Shown here in pieces: positions 46,090 to 55,574 of a stretch of DNA of 64,000 nucleotides (position 1 is its first letter; each line of letters starts with the position of its first letter). The stretch is from Saprospiraceae bacterium (GTDB lineage Bacteria; Bacteroidota; Bacteroidia; Chitinophagales; Saprospiraceae). The notes below the pieces were generated by a model. That model saw nothing but the letters and a program-made list of their open reading frames with translations, made no database searches and was not told where the DNA came from. The stretch lies in contig JADKAS010000001.1 in the NCBI GenBank assembly GCA_016715245.1, positions 124,001-188,000 of the forward strand. Reading direction: 5' to 3'. The translations under genes and the position numbers were made by a program.

Positions 46090-46117
46090 CAAATGTACAT
46101 CTTTTTTTATTTTTACA
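46090..46117 (-). promoter_or_regulatory. etfB promoter (-7 and -33)
   Basis: Coding-strand TACATTTG (46090-46097) and TTG (46115-46117) with a 17-base spacer. The etfB leader would be about 125 bases. Confidence 0.6.
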
Positions 46118-46140
46118 AAAACTAAACTCATAGTTAAATA

Positions 46141-46458
46141 ATGAATCGCCTTGAACAATTGAAGGAAATGAATGAAGCAGATCCGGACGATGCTTTTGTA
46201 CATTATGCATTGGCTAAAGAATATGAATATGCCGGAATGCCGGAGACAGCACTTGAATGTTATAATGGGTTGATGAAAAATCATCCACAGTACGTAGGTT
46301 TGTATTATCATCTGGGAAGTTTACTGGAAAAATTGTCTGATCCGCAAAAAGCTTTAGTAGTGTATGAAAAAGGAATTAGCATTGCTAAGGAACTCAAAGA
46401 CTTTCATGCTCTCAGTGAATTGCAGTCCGCGAAAATGAATCTGGAAACAGAGGTGTAA
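46141..46458 (+). CDS. Small TPR-repeat protein
   Basis: A 105-residue soluble protein made of about three tetratricopeptide-like helical pairs (DAFVHYALAKEYEYAGMPETAL, then YVGLYYHLGSLLEKLSDPQKAL). TPRs bind peptide partners. It is first in a run with a CPBP protease and cdsA; the next gene starts five bases after its stop. No signal or membrane segment. Confidence 0.88.
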   Translation: MNRLEQLKEMNEADPDDAFVHYALAKEYEYAGMPETALECYNGLMKNHPQYVGLYYHLGSLLEKLSDPQKALVVYEKGISIAKELKDFHALSELQSAKMNLETEV

Positions 46459-46463
46459 AATCG

Positions 46464-47345
46464 ATGGAAAAAAAACAAAATTTTACGATCAAGTTTTTGC
46501 TTTTAATCTCTTTGTTAATGGCAGGTGTTTTGTTGGTCGCCGGAATATCTGCATTGTTGATTAAGTATTCGGGTATATCACCTGAAGATATAGATATACA
46601 AAGTTTGGTATTGCACAATCCAGAGCTGGCAAAATGGATTCTTTTCTGCCAGCATTTGGTATTATTTATTATTGTACCGTTGGTGTTTTTATGGATCTTT
46701 TATAAGAGAGGAATGGTCGAGGAACTGAATACCGGCAGTTTCAAATTCAAAGATGTAATACATTTTTTTGTTTTGTTAATGCTTGTTTATCCACTCATGG
46801 GAGTATTGACATTTTGGCTCAGCCTGTTAGATCTTCCTGAATGGATGAATTTAATGGATAAAAGTCAGGAAGAGACGTTGATGACGTTATTAAAAATGGA
46901 AAACGGATATGATTTTATGTTCAATTTGTTTTTATTGGCTTTCGTTCCCGGAATAGGAGAGGAGTTGCTTTTTCGGGGTGTACTTCAACGCGAAGTATTC
47001 AAAAAAACTCAAAAAATCCATCTGTCAATAATGATTTCATCCTTGTTTTTTGCGGCGCTGCATTTTCAGGCACTTGGTTTTACCTCAAAATTATGTATTA
47101 GTCTGGTTTTAGGTTATGCCTATTATTTTTCAGGAAACATATTAGTTCCAATGATATTACATATGGTCAATAACGGATCAGCCACCTTTGCTGTCTTTTA
47201 TTCCAAAGGTGATATATTTGACACACAACATCAGGACATACATTTTTCGTGGTCTCAGGTTGTGGTCGTTGTTTTATTTTTGATGCTGTGTATTTTATAT
47301 TATTTTTATCTGGAACAACATTATAAACATAAATCAAATGGATAA
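46464..47345 (+). CDS. CPBP-family intramembrane metalloprotease
   Basis: A 293-residue membrane protein with eight or so hydrophobic segments. The CPBP (Abi/CAAX-protease-like) motifs are GIGEELLFRGVLQREVFK near residue 165, then FAALHFQ and a final HMVNNGSA. The paired glutamates and histidines form the proposed metal site. Its stop overlaps the cdsA start by eight bases, so the two are translationally coupled. Substrate unknown. Confidence 0.93.
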   Translation: MEKKQNFTIKFLLLISLLMAGVLLVAGISALLIKYSGISPEDIDIQSLVLHNPELAKWILFCQHLVLFIIVPLVFLWIFYKRGMVEELNTGSFKFKDVIHFFVLLMLVYPLMGVLTFWLSLLDLPEWMNLMDKSQEETLMTLLKMENGYDFMFNLFLLAFVPGIGEELLFRGVLQREVFKKTQKIHLSIMISSLFFAALHFQALGFTSKLCISLVLGYAYYFSGNILVPMILHMVNNGSATFAVFYSKGDIFDTQHQDIHFSWSQVVVVVLFLMLCILYYFYLEQHYKHKSNG

Positions 47346-48138
47346 AAAAGTTTTAAAAACCAGAGTAATCACCGGATTAATTTTTGGTTTTTTTGTCATC
47401 GGTAGTTTTCTTTTTGGGATCGTAACCACTTTATTTTTATTGGTTACCATAGGTTTTGGATGTACAAAAGAGTATTTGCAAATAACAAAAAAGAGTAATC
47501 AGATCATCATAGGCATTGGTTCAGTTTTATTTTTGATGGTGGCAGCCGGATTTTATTTTGTAAAATTGGATGATACATTCATCTATAGGTTGTTGGTGTG
47601 TAATGCTTTTTTATTTTTGATCAGTTTGATACACCTTTGGAAACCATTTATTAACCACAACAGGTATTATTCTGTAATTTGTCTTTTTTATACTATTTTG
47701 CCTGTAAGTATTGCGATGCGGGAATTAAATGTGCACAGAGAATATTCAATGATTTTATTGGGCGTTCTTTTTTTGATTTGGGCATCAGATTCAGGTGCTT
47801 ATTTTGCTGGTTCATGGTGGGGGAAACACAAACTTTTTGAAAGGATATCGCCAAAAAAAACATGGGAAGGATTAATAGGTGGAGGCATTCTTACCTTAGT
47901 TGTATCTGTGCTGACGGCTTATTTATTTCCTGAAATATCCATGTATAAATGGATGTGGATTTCCTTGGTTGTCTGGGTAATGGGTACTTTTGGGGATTTA
48001 ATGGAATCCGCCATTAAAAGACAATATTCAATAAAAGACAGTGGGTCCATATTACCGGGACACGGAGGTTTTTTAGACAGATTTGATAGTTTTATTTACG
48101 TTTTACCCTTTGTACTTCTCATTATTTTTTATTTGTAG
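47338..48138 (+). CDS. cdsA: Phosphatidate cytidylyltransferase
   Basis: A 266-residue polytopic CdsA. The family hallmarks SDSGAYFAGSWWGKHKL, SPKKTWEGLIGG and the C-terminal GDLMESAIKRQYSIKDSGSILPGHGGFLDRFDS are complete. It makes CDP-diacylglycerol from phosphatidate and CTP. It overlaps the CPBP gene and precedes psd, so the two successive lipid steps are neighbours. Confidence 0.97.
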   Translation: MDKKVLKTRVITGLIFGFFVIGSFLFGIVTTLFLLVTIGFGCTKEYLQITKKSNQIIIGIGSVLFLMVAAGFYFVKLDDTFIYRLLVCNAFLFLISLIHLWKPFINHNRYYSVICLFYTILPVSIAMRELNVHREYSMILLGVLFLIWASDSGAYFAGSWWGKHKLFERISPKKTWEGLIGGGILTLVVSVLTAYLFPEISMYKWMWISLVVWVMGTFGDLMESAIKRQYSIKDSGSILPGHGGFLDRFDSFIYVLPFVLLIIFYL

Positions 48139-48239
48139 TAAAAAAATTATTTTGGATTAATGAAAAGGCAAATGAAAGCGCAAAACGATTTTGTAAGGAG
48201 AGCAACCGAAAATGATAAATTCATTTTACAGAATGTTTG

Positions 48240-48247
48240 TATATTTG
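48240..48247 (+). promoter_or_regulatory. psd -7 box
   Basis: TATATTTG matches TAnnTTTG. It lies upstream of ATG 48303 and inside the longer ORF, so it argues for the internal start. Confidence 0.5.
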
Positions 48248-48302
48248 CATGATTTTTCAACAGACTTTTAGGTTTGTTCTTTTTTACAACAAGCGATTCA
48301 CC

Positions 48303-48950
48303 ATGACCATTCACAAAGAGGGGAAAGAAACCCTGACCTATAGTTTTATTTTTTTTTGTTTAATTAATCTGCTGCTTTTCTACATACACATTGGAGCATT
48401 TTTTACATTTTTATGTATTTCCGTCATCCTCTATTTGTTTTTAATTTCTTTTTTCAGAAAACCCTCCCGAATCTTTGAGGGCAAAGACAATTTTCAGATC
48501 ATGGCACCGGCTGATGGTAAAGTAGTTGTCATTGAAGAGATTTTTGAAGAAGAATTTTTAAAGACAACCTGCAAAATGGTATCTGTTTTTATGTCCCCTT
48601 TAAATGTACATGTTAACTGGTATCCTTGCAAATCTACTGTAAAACATTTTAAATACCATCCTGGAAAATACCTTGTGGCCTGGCATCCAAAATCGAGCAC
48701 TGAAAATGAGAGGACAACCGTTGTTTTGCAAACTGAAAGGGGTGATATTTTGCTTCGACAGGTGGCAGGTGCATTGGCTCGCAGGATTGTTTGTTATGCA
48801 AATGAGGGGGATGTGGTCAATGGCGGTGATGAAATGGGATTTATAAAGTTTGGATCAAGAGTGGATATTTATCTGCCATTGACAGCAAAAATAGAAGTAA
48901 CCCTTGACCAGAAGGTAACCGGAAAAGAAACTTTGATGGCTGTCTTGTAA
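48303..48950 (+). CDS. psd: Phosphatidylserine decarboxylase-family proenzyme
   Basis: About 215 residues from ATG 48303 (MTIHKEGKETLTYSFIFFC); an upstream in-frame ATG at 48237 precedes a -7 box and is not preferred. Two membrane segments follow. The catalytic region has PADGKVVVIEE, FMSPLNVHVNWYP and the self-cleavage site GFIKFGSRVDIYLP, in which Gly-Ser forms the pyruvoyl group. It converts phosphatidylserine to phosphatidylethanolamine. Short size matches the archaeal-type (PssD-like) family common in Bacteroidota. Confidence 0.93.
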   Translation: MTIHKEGKETLTYSFIFFCLINLLLFYIHIGAFFTFLCISVILYLFLISFFRKPSRIFEGKDNFQIMAPADGKVVVIEEIFEEEFLKTTCKMVSVFMSPLNVHVNWYPCKSTVKHFKYHPGKYLVAWHPKSSTENERTTVVLQTERGDILLRQVAGALARRIVCYANEGDVVNGGDEMGFIKFGSRVDIYLPLTAKIEVTLDQKVTGKETLMAVL

Positions 48951-49217
48951 ATTTTATTTTGAAAAAAATTATTTCCAGCCCTTACTGTACATACAAAACA
49001 AATTTCCAGATATAGAATTATCATTTTATTTGTTCGTCATTTATTTATACAAAAAGTGAATAATTTTCGGAATACTTGTCAGTCTGAAAATTGTAGCATG
49101 ATTTTTGATATATTATAAATTGTTATAATGTGTTTATTGTTTTTTCTTTGATAGTTATAAAGATAAACCTAAATACAGTATTCAGAAATAATTTATTATA
49201 CGTCAAATATATCTGTT
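48951..49217. other. Intergenic region before T9SS cargo gene
   Basis: AT-rich spacer with an ATAA/TTAT-type imperfect repeat near 49120. No gene, terminator with a strong stem or consensus -7 box was seen. Confidence 0.3.
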
Positions 49218-50777
49218 ATGATTAAGAATATTTTAATATTACTTTTCGGTTTCACTTTTGTTGCTACATCTTTTGGGCAGTTTTGTGAACAATCACTGTT
49301 ATTTACCTGGGAGGGGGATACAATCGGTAATAAGGCTGTATGGAAAATAAATGATGTGGTAAACACATATTCACTCAATAATGTGGATGTCACCGTATCC
49401 TTGCAGGATCCTTATTCCGTTAATACAACTACCTCAAACCCAAGTGAATTTGCCGATTACACTAAATCCAATGCTTATTTTGGTCCGGGATCATTAATGT
49501 TGCAGGCTTCTTCTACTTCCAGCAATCAGCCTTTGTGTTTAAAATACAGTTTTTCAAAACCTGTCATCATAAATGACTTTCGTGTTTTTGACATAGATTT
49601 TATTGCCAGAGGGAGAGCAGAGAGTTCATTTCAGGATAGTGTTTCATTTAGGGCATCCATGAATGGAAGAGACATTCCACTGTCTTTACAATATTTGTCC
49701 TTATTTCCGAATTATATTATTCTTGGTCAATCTGCAAGATCAAAATATATTGTCAATACAAATGGAGACATACAGCATACAGACCCAAAAGGAGGATTGC
49801 GTGTTCATTCCAATCAAAATGTTTTAAATTCATTTACTGTTTGTTATGCCAATGGTCCCGCAGATGATGGGATGAGTAATAGCCATGCCATAAAAATAAT
49901 AAGTTCTGATTTTTGTATTGTTGGACTGGGAAGTATCGGAGGTCAGGTCAGATCTAACACCAATCAGCCATTGGGGGGATCTGTTGTACAATTGTTTGAC
50001 ACCTTAGGAGTTGCGGTTTTGAATGAATTTGGGTTGCCGATAGTAACGACCACCCAGGCTGATGGTTTATATTATTTTGAAGATGTGCCACTTGGATATT
50101 ACAATATTATTCAGATCAACGACCCATTGGGTTATCACAGTGAATCAGATAATGATGGAGGAAACGACAATAAAATCAGGGCGTATATAGATATTGTCAA
50201 TCCTATTTCATTGGGAAATGACTTTATTGAAGGATTCGGGCCGCTACCGGTGTCGTTTGGAAGGTTACACCTTTCCTTGACTCAAAAAAATGATGTACAG
50301 TTAAACTGGTATACATTTACAGAAACCAACAATGATTTTTTCACTATTCAGTATTCTGGCGACGGAAAAAATTATGAAAAAGTAACCACCGTCAATTCAA
50401 AAGGGTTTTCAGCAGATAAAACAACATATGAGTTTATTCATAGTCCGGATAGCCCTCAAAATATTTTGTATTACAAATTGTTTCAGACAGATTTTGATGG
50501 AACGGAAAAGGAACTTGCCACTTCGTATATTCGGAGAAATCAAACCAATCAAATCATTCGTTTATACCCCAATCCTGTCATCAGTAGTTTTTATATTGCG
50601 GCGGACAAGATACAGACAGGAATGCCTTACATAATCTCGGATGTATCAGGAAGGGTCGTTCAGGAAGGAATGGTCAACGACAACCCCATATCGGTTATTT
50701 CCCTTGCACCCGGTGCATATTTTATACGTATTCATCAGGAAAGTGACATCATAATGCTCCCATTCCAAAAAATGTAA
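49218..50777 (+). CDS. Secreted T9SS cargo with SdrD-B/carboxypeptidase-like domain
   Basis: A 519-residue secreted protein with a signal peptide ending SFGQ. A beta-rich first domain has an FSKPVIINDFRVFDIDFIAR segment. A GGQVRSNTNQPLGGSVVQLF segment (about 230-320) resembles SdrD-B or carboxypeptidase-regulatory domains. The ending has LYPNPVISSFYIAAD and the LAPGAYFIRIHQ strand, a type A T9SS sorting domain. It is followed by a good terminator. No catalytic site is seen; a structural or binding role is likely. Confidence 0.85.
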   Translation: MIKNILILLFGFTFVATSFGQFCEQSLLFTWEGDTIGNKAVWKINDVVNTYSLNNVDVTVSLQDPYSVNTTTSNPSEFADYTKSNAYFGPGSLMLQASSTSSNQPLCLKYSFSKPVIINDFRVFDIDFIARGRAESSFQDSVSFRASMNGRDIPLSLQYLSLFPNYIILGQSARSKYIVNTNGDIQHTDPKGGLRVHSNQNVLNSFTVCYANGPADDGMSNSHAIKIISSDFCIVGLGSIGGQVRSNTNQPLGGSVVQLFDTLGVAVLNEFGLPIVTTTQADGLYYFEDVPLGYYNIIQINDPLGYHSESDNDGGNDNKIRAYIDIVNPISLGNDFIEGFGPLPVSFGRLHLSLTQKNDVQLNWYTFTETNNDFFTIQYSGDGKNYEKVTTVNSKGFSADKTTYEFIHSPDSPQNILYYKLFQTDFDGTEKELATSYIRRNQTNQIIRLYPNPVISSFYIAADKIQTGMPYIISDVSGRVVQEGMVNDNPISVISLAPGAYFIRIHQESDIIMLPFQKM

Positions 50778-50799
50778 AAAGATATCGTAACCACAAAAC

Positions 50800-50829
50800 A
50801 AGGCTCTCCGGAAAAGGAGGGCCTTTTTT
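50800..50829 (+). terminator. Intrinsic terminator after T9SS cargo gene
   Basis: An approximately 10-bp GC-rich stem (AGGCTCTCC with GGAGGGCCT, one G-T pair) precedes a T run. Confidence 0.8.
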
Positions 50830-51042
50830 ATTGCCACTCATTTTTGTCAATATCATTAAGAAACGTAAGGCGTGTTCAATTGTATATTTTTATTATTTTA
50901 AACTTCAAACAAAAAAATTTAAACCTTTTGGTAGTAAATGCCTTTTATTACTATACTATATTAAAAAATAGGATTTAGTCGATTAATCATATTCGAAATC
51001 AAGGATATAGAGCGAATAAATGAATAAACTCAGTCCAATTTT

Positions 51043-51071
51043 TTGAAATCATAAATATATTTTTACTTTTG
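51043..51071 (+). promoter_or_regulatory. queA promoter (-33 and -7)
   Basis: TTG at 51043-51045 and TACTTTTG at 51064-51071 are 18 bases apart. The ATG is 20 bases on, giving a short leader. Confidence 0.7.
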
Positions 51072-51091
51072 CGGCAAAATTTTTAAAATTC

Positions 51092-52156
51092 ATGAGAACA
51101 AAACTTTCTCACTATAAATTTGACCTTCCTGAAGAGCTGATTGCTCAGTATCCGACAAAAGAAAGGGACGAATCAAGATTGATGGTAGTCAACAGGACTA
51201 CAGGCACTATAGAACACAAGGTATTCAGAGATGTACTTGATTATTTTGATGATGGAGATTCTTTGATATTTAACAATACAAAAGTTTTTCCGGCCAGATT
51301 GTATGGAAAAAAAGAAAAAACCGGAGCAAAGATCGAAGTTTTTTTACTTAGAGAATTAAATGCTGATGCCAGACTTTGGGATGTTCTGGTGGATCCGGCA
51401 AGAAAGATAAGGGTGGGAAATAAGTTATATTTTGCCGATAGCAATGGTAAAGATGTTATGGTTGCTGAGGTAGTTGACAATACGACTTCAAGAGGAAGAA
51501 CCATTCGTTTTTTTTATGACGGAGACTATCCTGAGTTTAAGAATGCATTAAACGAACTTGGCAGTACACCACTTCCAAAATATATTACCCGCAAAGTCGA
51601 AGATTTTGATGAAGAGCGGTATCAAACCGTGTATGCAAAAGAAATAGGAGCAGTTGCAGCACCTACCGCCGGTCTTCACTTTTCAAGAGAACTTTTAAAA
51701 AGATTGGAAATAAAAGGCGCCAGTCTGGCTGAAGTAACATTGCACGTAGGATTGGGGACTTTCAGGAGCATTGACGTGGAAGATTTGTCAAAACATAAAA
51801 TGGATGCTGAATATTACAGTATTTCTGAAAAAACCGCATCTGTTGTCAATAAATCCAAAGAACTTCATAAAAGAGTTTGTGCCGTAGGGACAACGTCAAT
51901 GCGTACCATTGAATCCTCTGTATCGGCTACAGGACTTCTTAAACCTTCTGAAGGATGGACTAATCTTTTTATCTATCCGCCGCATGAATTCAGTATTGCC
52001 AATAGCATGATTACCAATTTCCATTTGCCCAAAACAAGTCTCATCATCATGGTGGCCGCTTTTGCAGGTTATGATTTATTGATGGAGGCTTATCAGGAAG
52101 CAGTTAAAGAAAAATACAGGTTTTTCAGCTACGGTGACTCCATGTTGATTATTTAA
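51092..52156 (+). CDS. queA: tRNA preQ1(34) S-adenosylmethionine ribosyltransferase-isomerase
   Basis: A 354-residue QueA. It contains LIAQYPTKERDESRLMVV, YQTVYAKEIGAVAAPTAGLHF and TNFHLPKTSLIIMVAAFAG, all diagnostic. It transfers and rearranges the ribosyl part of S-adenosylmethionine onto preQ1 at position 34, late in queuosine synthesis. It stands as a single gene with its own promoter. Length is normal. Confidence 0.97.
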   Translation: MRTKLSHYKFDLPEELIAQYPTKERDESRLMVVNRTTGTIEHKVFRDVLDYFDDGDSLIFNNTKVFPARLYGKKEKTGAKIEVFLLRELNADARLWDVLVDPARKIRVGNKLYFADSNGKDVMVAEVVDNTTSRGRTIRFFYDGDYPEFKNALNELGSTPLPKYITRKVEDFDEERYQTVYAKEIGAVAAPTAGLHFSRELLKRLEIKGASLAEVTLHVGLGTFRSIDVEDLSKHKMDAEYYSISEKTASVVNKSKELHKRVCAVGTTSMRTIESSVSATGLLKPSEGWTNLFIYPPHEFSIANSMITNFHLPKTSLIIMVAAFAGYDLLMEAYQEAVKEKYRFFSYGDSMLII

Positions 52157-52257
52157 GGATAAAAAATCAGTGTTTAAAAAAATCCATAAACTAAATGGTA
52201 ACTTATTTCGTTTTGGATTAGTTAATCATTTATCAAAAATTAAATTTCTTTGTATAT

Positions 52258-52479
52258 ATGTATTGGACATTAGAATTAGCACATACTCTTGAAGATGCAC
52301 CCTGGCCGGCAACAAGAGATGAATTGATAGATTACGCAATTCGTTCAGGAGCTCCTTTGGAAGTAATTGAAAATTTGCAGGAATTGGATGATGAATTGGA
52401 AATATATGAATCCATGGAAGACATCTGGCCTGATTACCCCAGAAAAGACGACTTTTTGTTCAACGAAGATGAATATTAA
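52258..52479 (+). CDS. DUF2795-family small acidic protein
   Basis: A 73-residue acidic protein (MYWTLELAHTLEDAPWPATR, then DELIDYAIRSGAPLEVIENL and LQELDDELEIYESMEDIWPD). It fits DUF2795, a small conserved Bacteroidota family seen near cmk. Strong acidity and no membrane segment suggest a cytoplasmic binding role. Function unknown. It precedes cmk by 47 bases, so co-transcription is possible. Confidence 0.85.
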   Translation: MYWTLELAHTLEDAPWPATRDELIDYAIRSGAPLEVIENLQELDDELEIYESMEDIWPDYPRKDDFLFNEDEY

Positions 52480-52526
52480 CAAAAAGGCACCAGCTCTGTA
52501 GTGCCTTTGGTAACCATAATTCTTTT

Positions 52527-53144
52527 ATGGCAAAAAAAATTAGAATCGCTATTGACGGAGTTTCTTCTTCCGGGAAATCTACCATGGCAAAACAACTGGC
52601 AAAAACACTTGGTTTTATTTATATAGATACAGGGGCAATGTACAGGGCGGTGACTCTGTTTTTTTTACAAAATCAGGTCGACATGGAGAATCCGGATTCG
52701 GTAGTAAAAACTTTGGAAAACATAACGATCACTTTTCAGCAGACAGACCAGGGAAACACTTGTTTTTTGAATGATATAAATGTTGAAAAAGAGATAAGGG
52801 GAATGGAAGTTTCGCAATGGGTTTCACAAGTATCTGCCATCCCGGCTGTACGGCGAAAAATGGTCTCTCTTCAACGAGAGATGGGTGAAAAAGACAATGT
52901 GGTTATGGATGGCAGAGATATAGGAACAATTGTTTTTCCTGACGCTGATGTTAAGTTATATATACATTCTCCTGCAAGACTAAGGGCTGAAAGAAGATGG
53001 CTTGAATTGAAAGATTCCAACCCGGCAATTACTGTTGAAGAAATAGTTAACAACCTTGAAATGAGAGATCATATAGATTCGACACGTGAAGACAGCCCTT
53101 TGGTAAAAGCAGAAGATGCCACTTTATTGACAATACGCATTTAA
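52527..53144 (+). CDS. cmk: Cytidylate kinase, C-terminus frameshifted
   Basis: The reading frame gives 205 residues with the P-loop DGVSSSGKSTMAKQLA, YIDTGAMYRAVTLF and MDGRDIGTIVFPDADVKLYI. Cytidylate kinase makes CDP and dCDP from CMP and dCMP. The final residues LTIRI are off-family. Restoring one G after TTG near 53128 continues in frame as LDNTHLNVKEQYETALNIIR to TGA 53198-53200, giving 224 residues as expected. The disrupted stretch is the C-terminal helix, and this enzyme is normally essential, so a sequence error is most likely. Confidence 0.93.
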   Translation: MAKKIRIAIDGVSSSGKSTMAKQLAKTLGFIYIDTGAMYRAVTLFFLQNQVDMENPDSVVKTLENITITFQQTDQGNTCFLNDINVEKEIRGMEVSQWVSQVSAIPAVRRKMVSLQREMGEKDNVVMDGRDIGTIVFPDADVKLYIHSPARLRAERRWLELKDSNPAITVEEIVNNLEMRDHIDSTREDSPLVKAEDATLLTIRI

Positions 53145-53295
53145 ATGTCAAAGAACAATATGAAACGGCCCTTAACATCATCAGGGAAAAACTGAGCTGA
53201 TTAGTTTAATTCCGCTTTTAAATCTTATCAGACAAGCTGTCAAATATCATAATGATATCTAATCTGAATCATGCTGTTGTCCATATTTTTCCCGT

Positions 53296-53303
53296 TACTT
53301 TTG
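53296..53303 (+). promoter_or_regulatory. -7 box of the lipoprotein gene
   Basis: TACTTTTG matches TAnnTTTG. TTG at 53277-53279 is the nearest -33 candidate, with a slightly short 16-base spacer. Confidence 0.5.
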
Positions 53304-53355
53304 TATATAGGTAAGTGTATTACCGATGTTATTTTTTAATTTAAAAATATATATC

Positions 53356-53823
53356 ATGTTCAAAAATGTATTTTTTTGGTTTTTGTTGGGTCTTATGGCT
53401 GTTTCTTGTGGAAAAGATGACGGAGAGGATGTGCCAACGACGGGTTCTTCAACATTTAGTTATAAGGTGGAAGGAAAGCAGGTTAGTGTCAAAGGTGTGA
53501 ACGCCTATGGTTTTGTTTTCAGTGATGATAGTTACGGGATTTATGGAATTTCCACTGACGGCAGTGATGAAAATTGTTATATTTTGGTTCCAAAAAATAC
53601 GGCGGTCGGAGAACATGTCATAAAAAATGACATTAAAGCGTATTACATAAATAAAACAGGAGAAACTTATATTACGGTATTTGCGGAAGGAGGTACTCTC
53701 ACCATAGTAAAAAAAGATGATGTACAGGTAAAAGGGACTTTTTCTTTTGTCGCCGGCGATGGCAATACACCCTTAAAAAAGATAAATATAACCGAAGGTA
53801 CTTTCAATGTACGGATGCGTTAA
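53356..53823 (+). CDS. Small lipoprotein
   Basis: A 155-residue lipoprotein from ATG 53356; an upstream in-frame start at 53326 would place charge-free leader residues ahead of the signal. The lipobox AVSC at residues 15-18 follows MFKNVFFWFLLGLM, with GKDDGEDVP after the Cys. The mature part is beta-rich, ending KINITEGTFNVRMR, as in Bacteroidota DUF6252-type proteins. A role is unknown. A -7 box lies 53 bases before the start. Confidence 0.78.
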   Translation: MFKNVFFWFLLGLMAVSCGKDDGEDVPTTGSSTFSYKVEGKQVSVKGVNAYGFVFSDDSYGIYGISTDGSDENCYILVPKNTAVGEHVIKNDIKAYYINKTGETYITVFAEGGTLTIVKKDDVQVKGTFSFVAGDGNTPLKKINITEGTFNVRMR

Positions 53824-53944
53824 GAACGATTACCAACGTAATACCAAATATTCCTGTCAAAAGAATTGTTTGAAATATACAACCCTATTTTTTGTAAATA
53901 AAACTTGGAGGGAGTGGGGTAGTATTTAGTAGGTTCAAAATAAA

Positions 53945-53984
53945 AAAACCGCGATACTTTTTCATTCAAAAGTTCCGCGGTTTT
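53945..53984. terminator. Bidirectional terminator
   Basis: An AAAACCGCG/CGCGGTTTT stem with an inner 6-bp stem. It serves the convergent lipoprotein and cytochrome genes. Confidence 0.75.
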
Positions 53985-54013
53985 ATATTAATTTTTTTAA
54001 CTATTATGCAAGA

Positions 54014-55330
54014 CTATCTGCAATCAAGATCTATCTGAGATTCAAGGTCGTTGTTTGGAAAACAAAGTCCTGACACGATACTGGTTGGTTTGTATCTCTG
54101 AAGATTAGGGTCTCTGAGTGATTTCTCAAGGAATACGGTAAGGTCTTTTATTTCCTGTTCGTTCATGTTTAATGGTCTGAAGAAAGGAGATAACTGACTT
54201 TCAGGTACTCTTTTATTTTCAGCAATACCATTGTTAAAATAACGGACCACATCTTCGAGTGTATTTTTACTTCCTCCGTGGAAGTATGGACCGCTGTCGC
54301 CGAGATTGTAAAGTTGAGGAACTCTGAATTTATACAGATCTTCAGGTTTCAAAGTGAAACCACCTCTTCCTAAGTTTCTTGCATCATTAATATTGGTTTT
54401 GATACCGCCATGCTCAAACAAATCATCCACTCCAACCGATGCAAACTGCATGGAACCGAGATTTGGACCATTGTGACAAGAAGCACATCCCACTTTGCCG
54501 AAAAACAAAATGGCGCCTCTTTTTTCCTGGTCAGACATGGAGTTATGGTTTCCTTTCAACCAGTCTTGAAAAGGAGTTTGATCTGTGAGCAATGACCTAA
54601 GATATGCACTAATGGCAAAACTGGCAGCTTTCCTGCTGTATCTTTCTTCTTCAGACATATCAGGGAAAGCTTCGTCAAAAAGTTTTTTATATTTGTTTTT
54701 AGTGATGGTTTCTTTATTGTACATCATTCTATGTACTTCAAGTCCGGCGATGTTTTGTCCTTCCAGTGCACCCAATTCCAATTCATTGAGTTTGGTAAAG
54801 GCATCACTGACGCCCCATACCTCTTTTGTATTTGCGTTGGCACCTGTATGGCCGAATGACCCATTCCACATTGTGTTTTCAACAAAGGCAACATTTAATA
54901 CGGCTAAAGGTCTGGCTCCCTGTGCATCCACTTCGTGTGCCTGATACAAACTTGACATATGACGTCTTTCACCAATTTCGCCGTATCCGTTGGCACCATC
55001 CGCGATTCCTTGCATTCTTCCGGGTCTGAAACCGGATTCGACTACGTGACAAGTACTGCAGGTATAGGTTCCCAAACCGGCCGTATATTTTGCTTCATTG
55101 GCAAAGGCAGGTTCAAAAAACAATAAATTACCTAAGGCTATTTTTTCTTTGGTCAATGGATTGACAGGTGACTGCGGAATTTTATCGTATTCTGTACTGG
55201 AAGGTAAAATATAATGGGACTTGTCACCGATTACTTTGTTGAGCTCATAATCCAGGTTGTTGGGAGCTTCATGAACACATGAAAACAAAGTAATAATGAA
55301 TAAAACAAATAGTGGGGATAAACGACTCAT
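54014..55330 (-). CDS. Di-heme cytochrome c peroxidase (MauG/CcpA family) lipoprotein
   Basis: A 438-residue secreted protein with a lipobox (LFSCVHEAP). Two CxxCH heme sites, CSTCHVVESGF at about residue 91 and CASCHNGPNLG at about residue 283, mark the family. The segments RPLAVLNVAFVENTMWNGSFG and FRVPQLYNLGDSGPYFHGG are typical. It reduces hydrogen peroxide with cytochrome c electrons in the periplasm, or in MauG relatives modifies a protein. The tail NLQRYKPTSIVSG is normal. A good -7 (55356-55363) and -33 (55384-55386) precede it on the minus strand. Confidence 0.93.
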   Translation of the reverse strand: MSRLSPLFVLFIITLFSCVHEAPNNLDYELNKVIGDKSHYILPSSTEYDKIPQSPVNPLTKEKIALGNLLFFEPAFANEAKYTAGLGTYTCSTCHVVESGFRPGRMQGIADGANGYGEIGERRHMSSLYQAHEVDAQGARPLAVLNVAFVENTMWNGSFGHTGANANTKEVWGVSDAFTKLNELELGALEGQNIAGLEVHRMMYNKETITKNKYKKLFDEAFPDMSEEERYSRKAASFAISAYLRSLLTDQTPFQDWLKGNHNSMSDQEKRGAILFFGKVGCASCHNGPNLGSMQFASVGVDDLFEHGGIKTNINDARNLGRGGFTLKPEDLYKFRVPQLYNLGDSGPYFHGGSKNTLEDVVRYFNNGIAENKRVPESQLSPFFRPLNMNEQEIKDLTVFLEKSLRDPNLQRYKPTSIVSGLCFPNNDLESQIDLDCR

Positions 55331-55355
55331 AGGATTAAAAATTTAACAAACGGAA

Positions 55356-55386
55356 CAAAGGTAATTTTATTTACCAATTTATGCAA
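55356..55386 (-). promoter_or_regulatory. Cytochrome peroxidase promoter
   Basis: Coding-strand TACCTTTG (55356-55363) and TTG (55384-55386) with a 20-base spacer, 25 bases before the ATG. Confidence 0.6.
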
Positions 55387-55574
55387 AAATTATGACAAAA
55401 ATCATACCGAAGCGCCTGTTTTGTATAGTAGTTTACATTTTAAAGGGCTTATTAATTATTTTAAAATAAAAGGGACTTGCAGGATTGGTTAGATTTTGTT
55501 TATTTGTATTTGTTGCTTCCGGGACAGGACGATTTACCACCATTAAATGGATAAAAGGACAGGATTAAAAAGTT

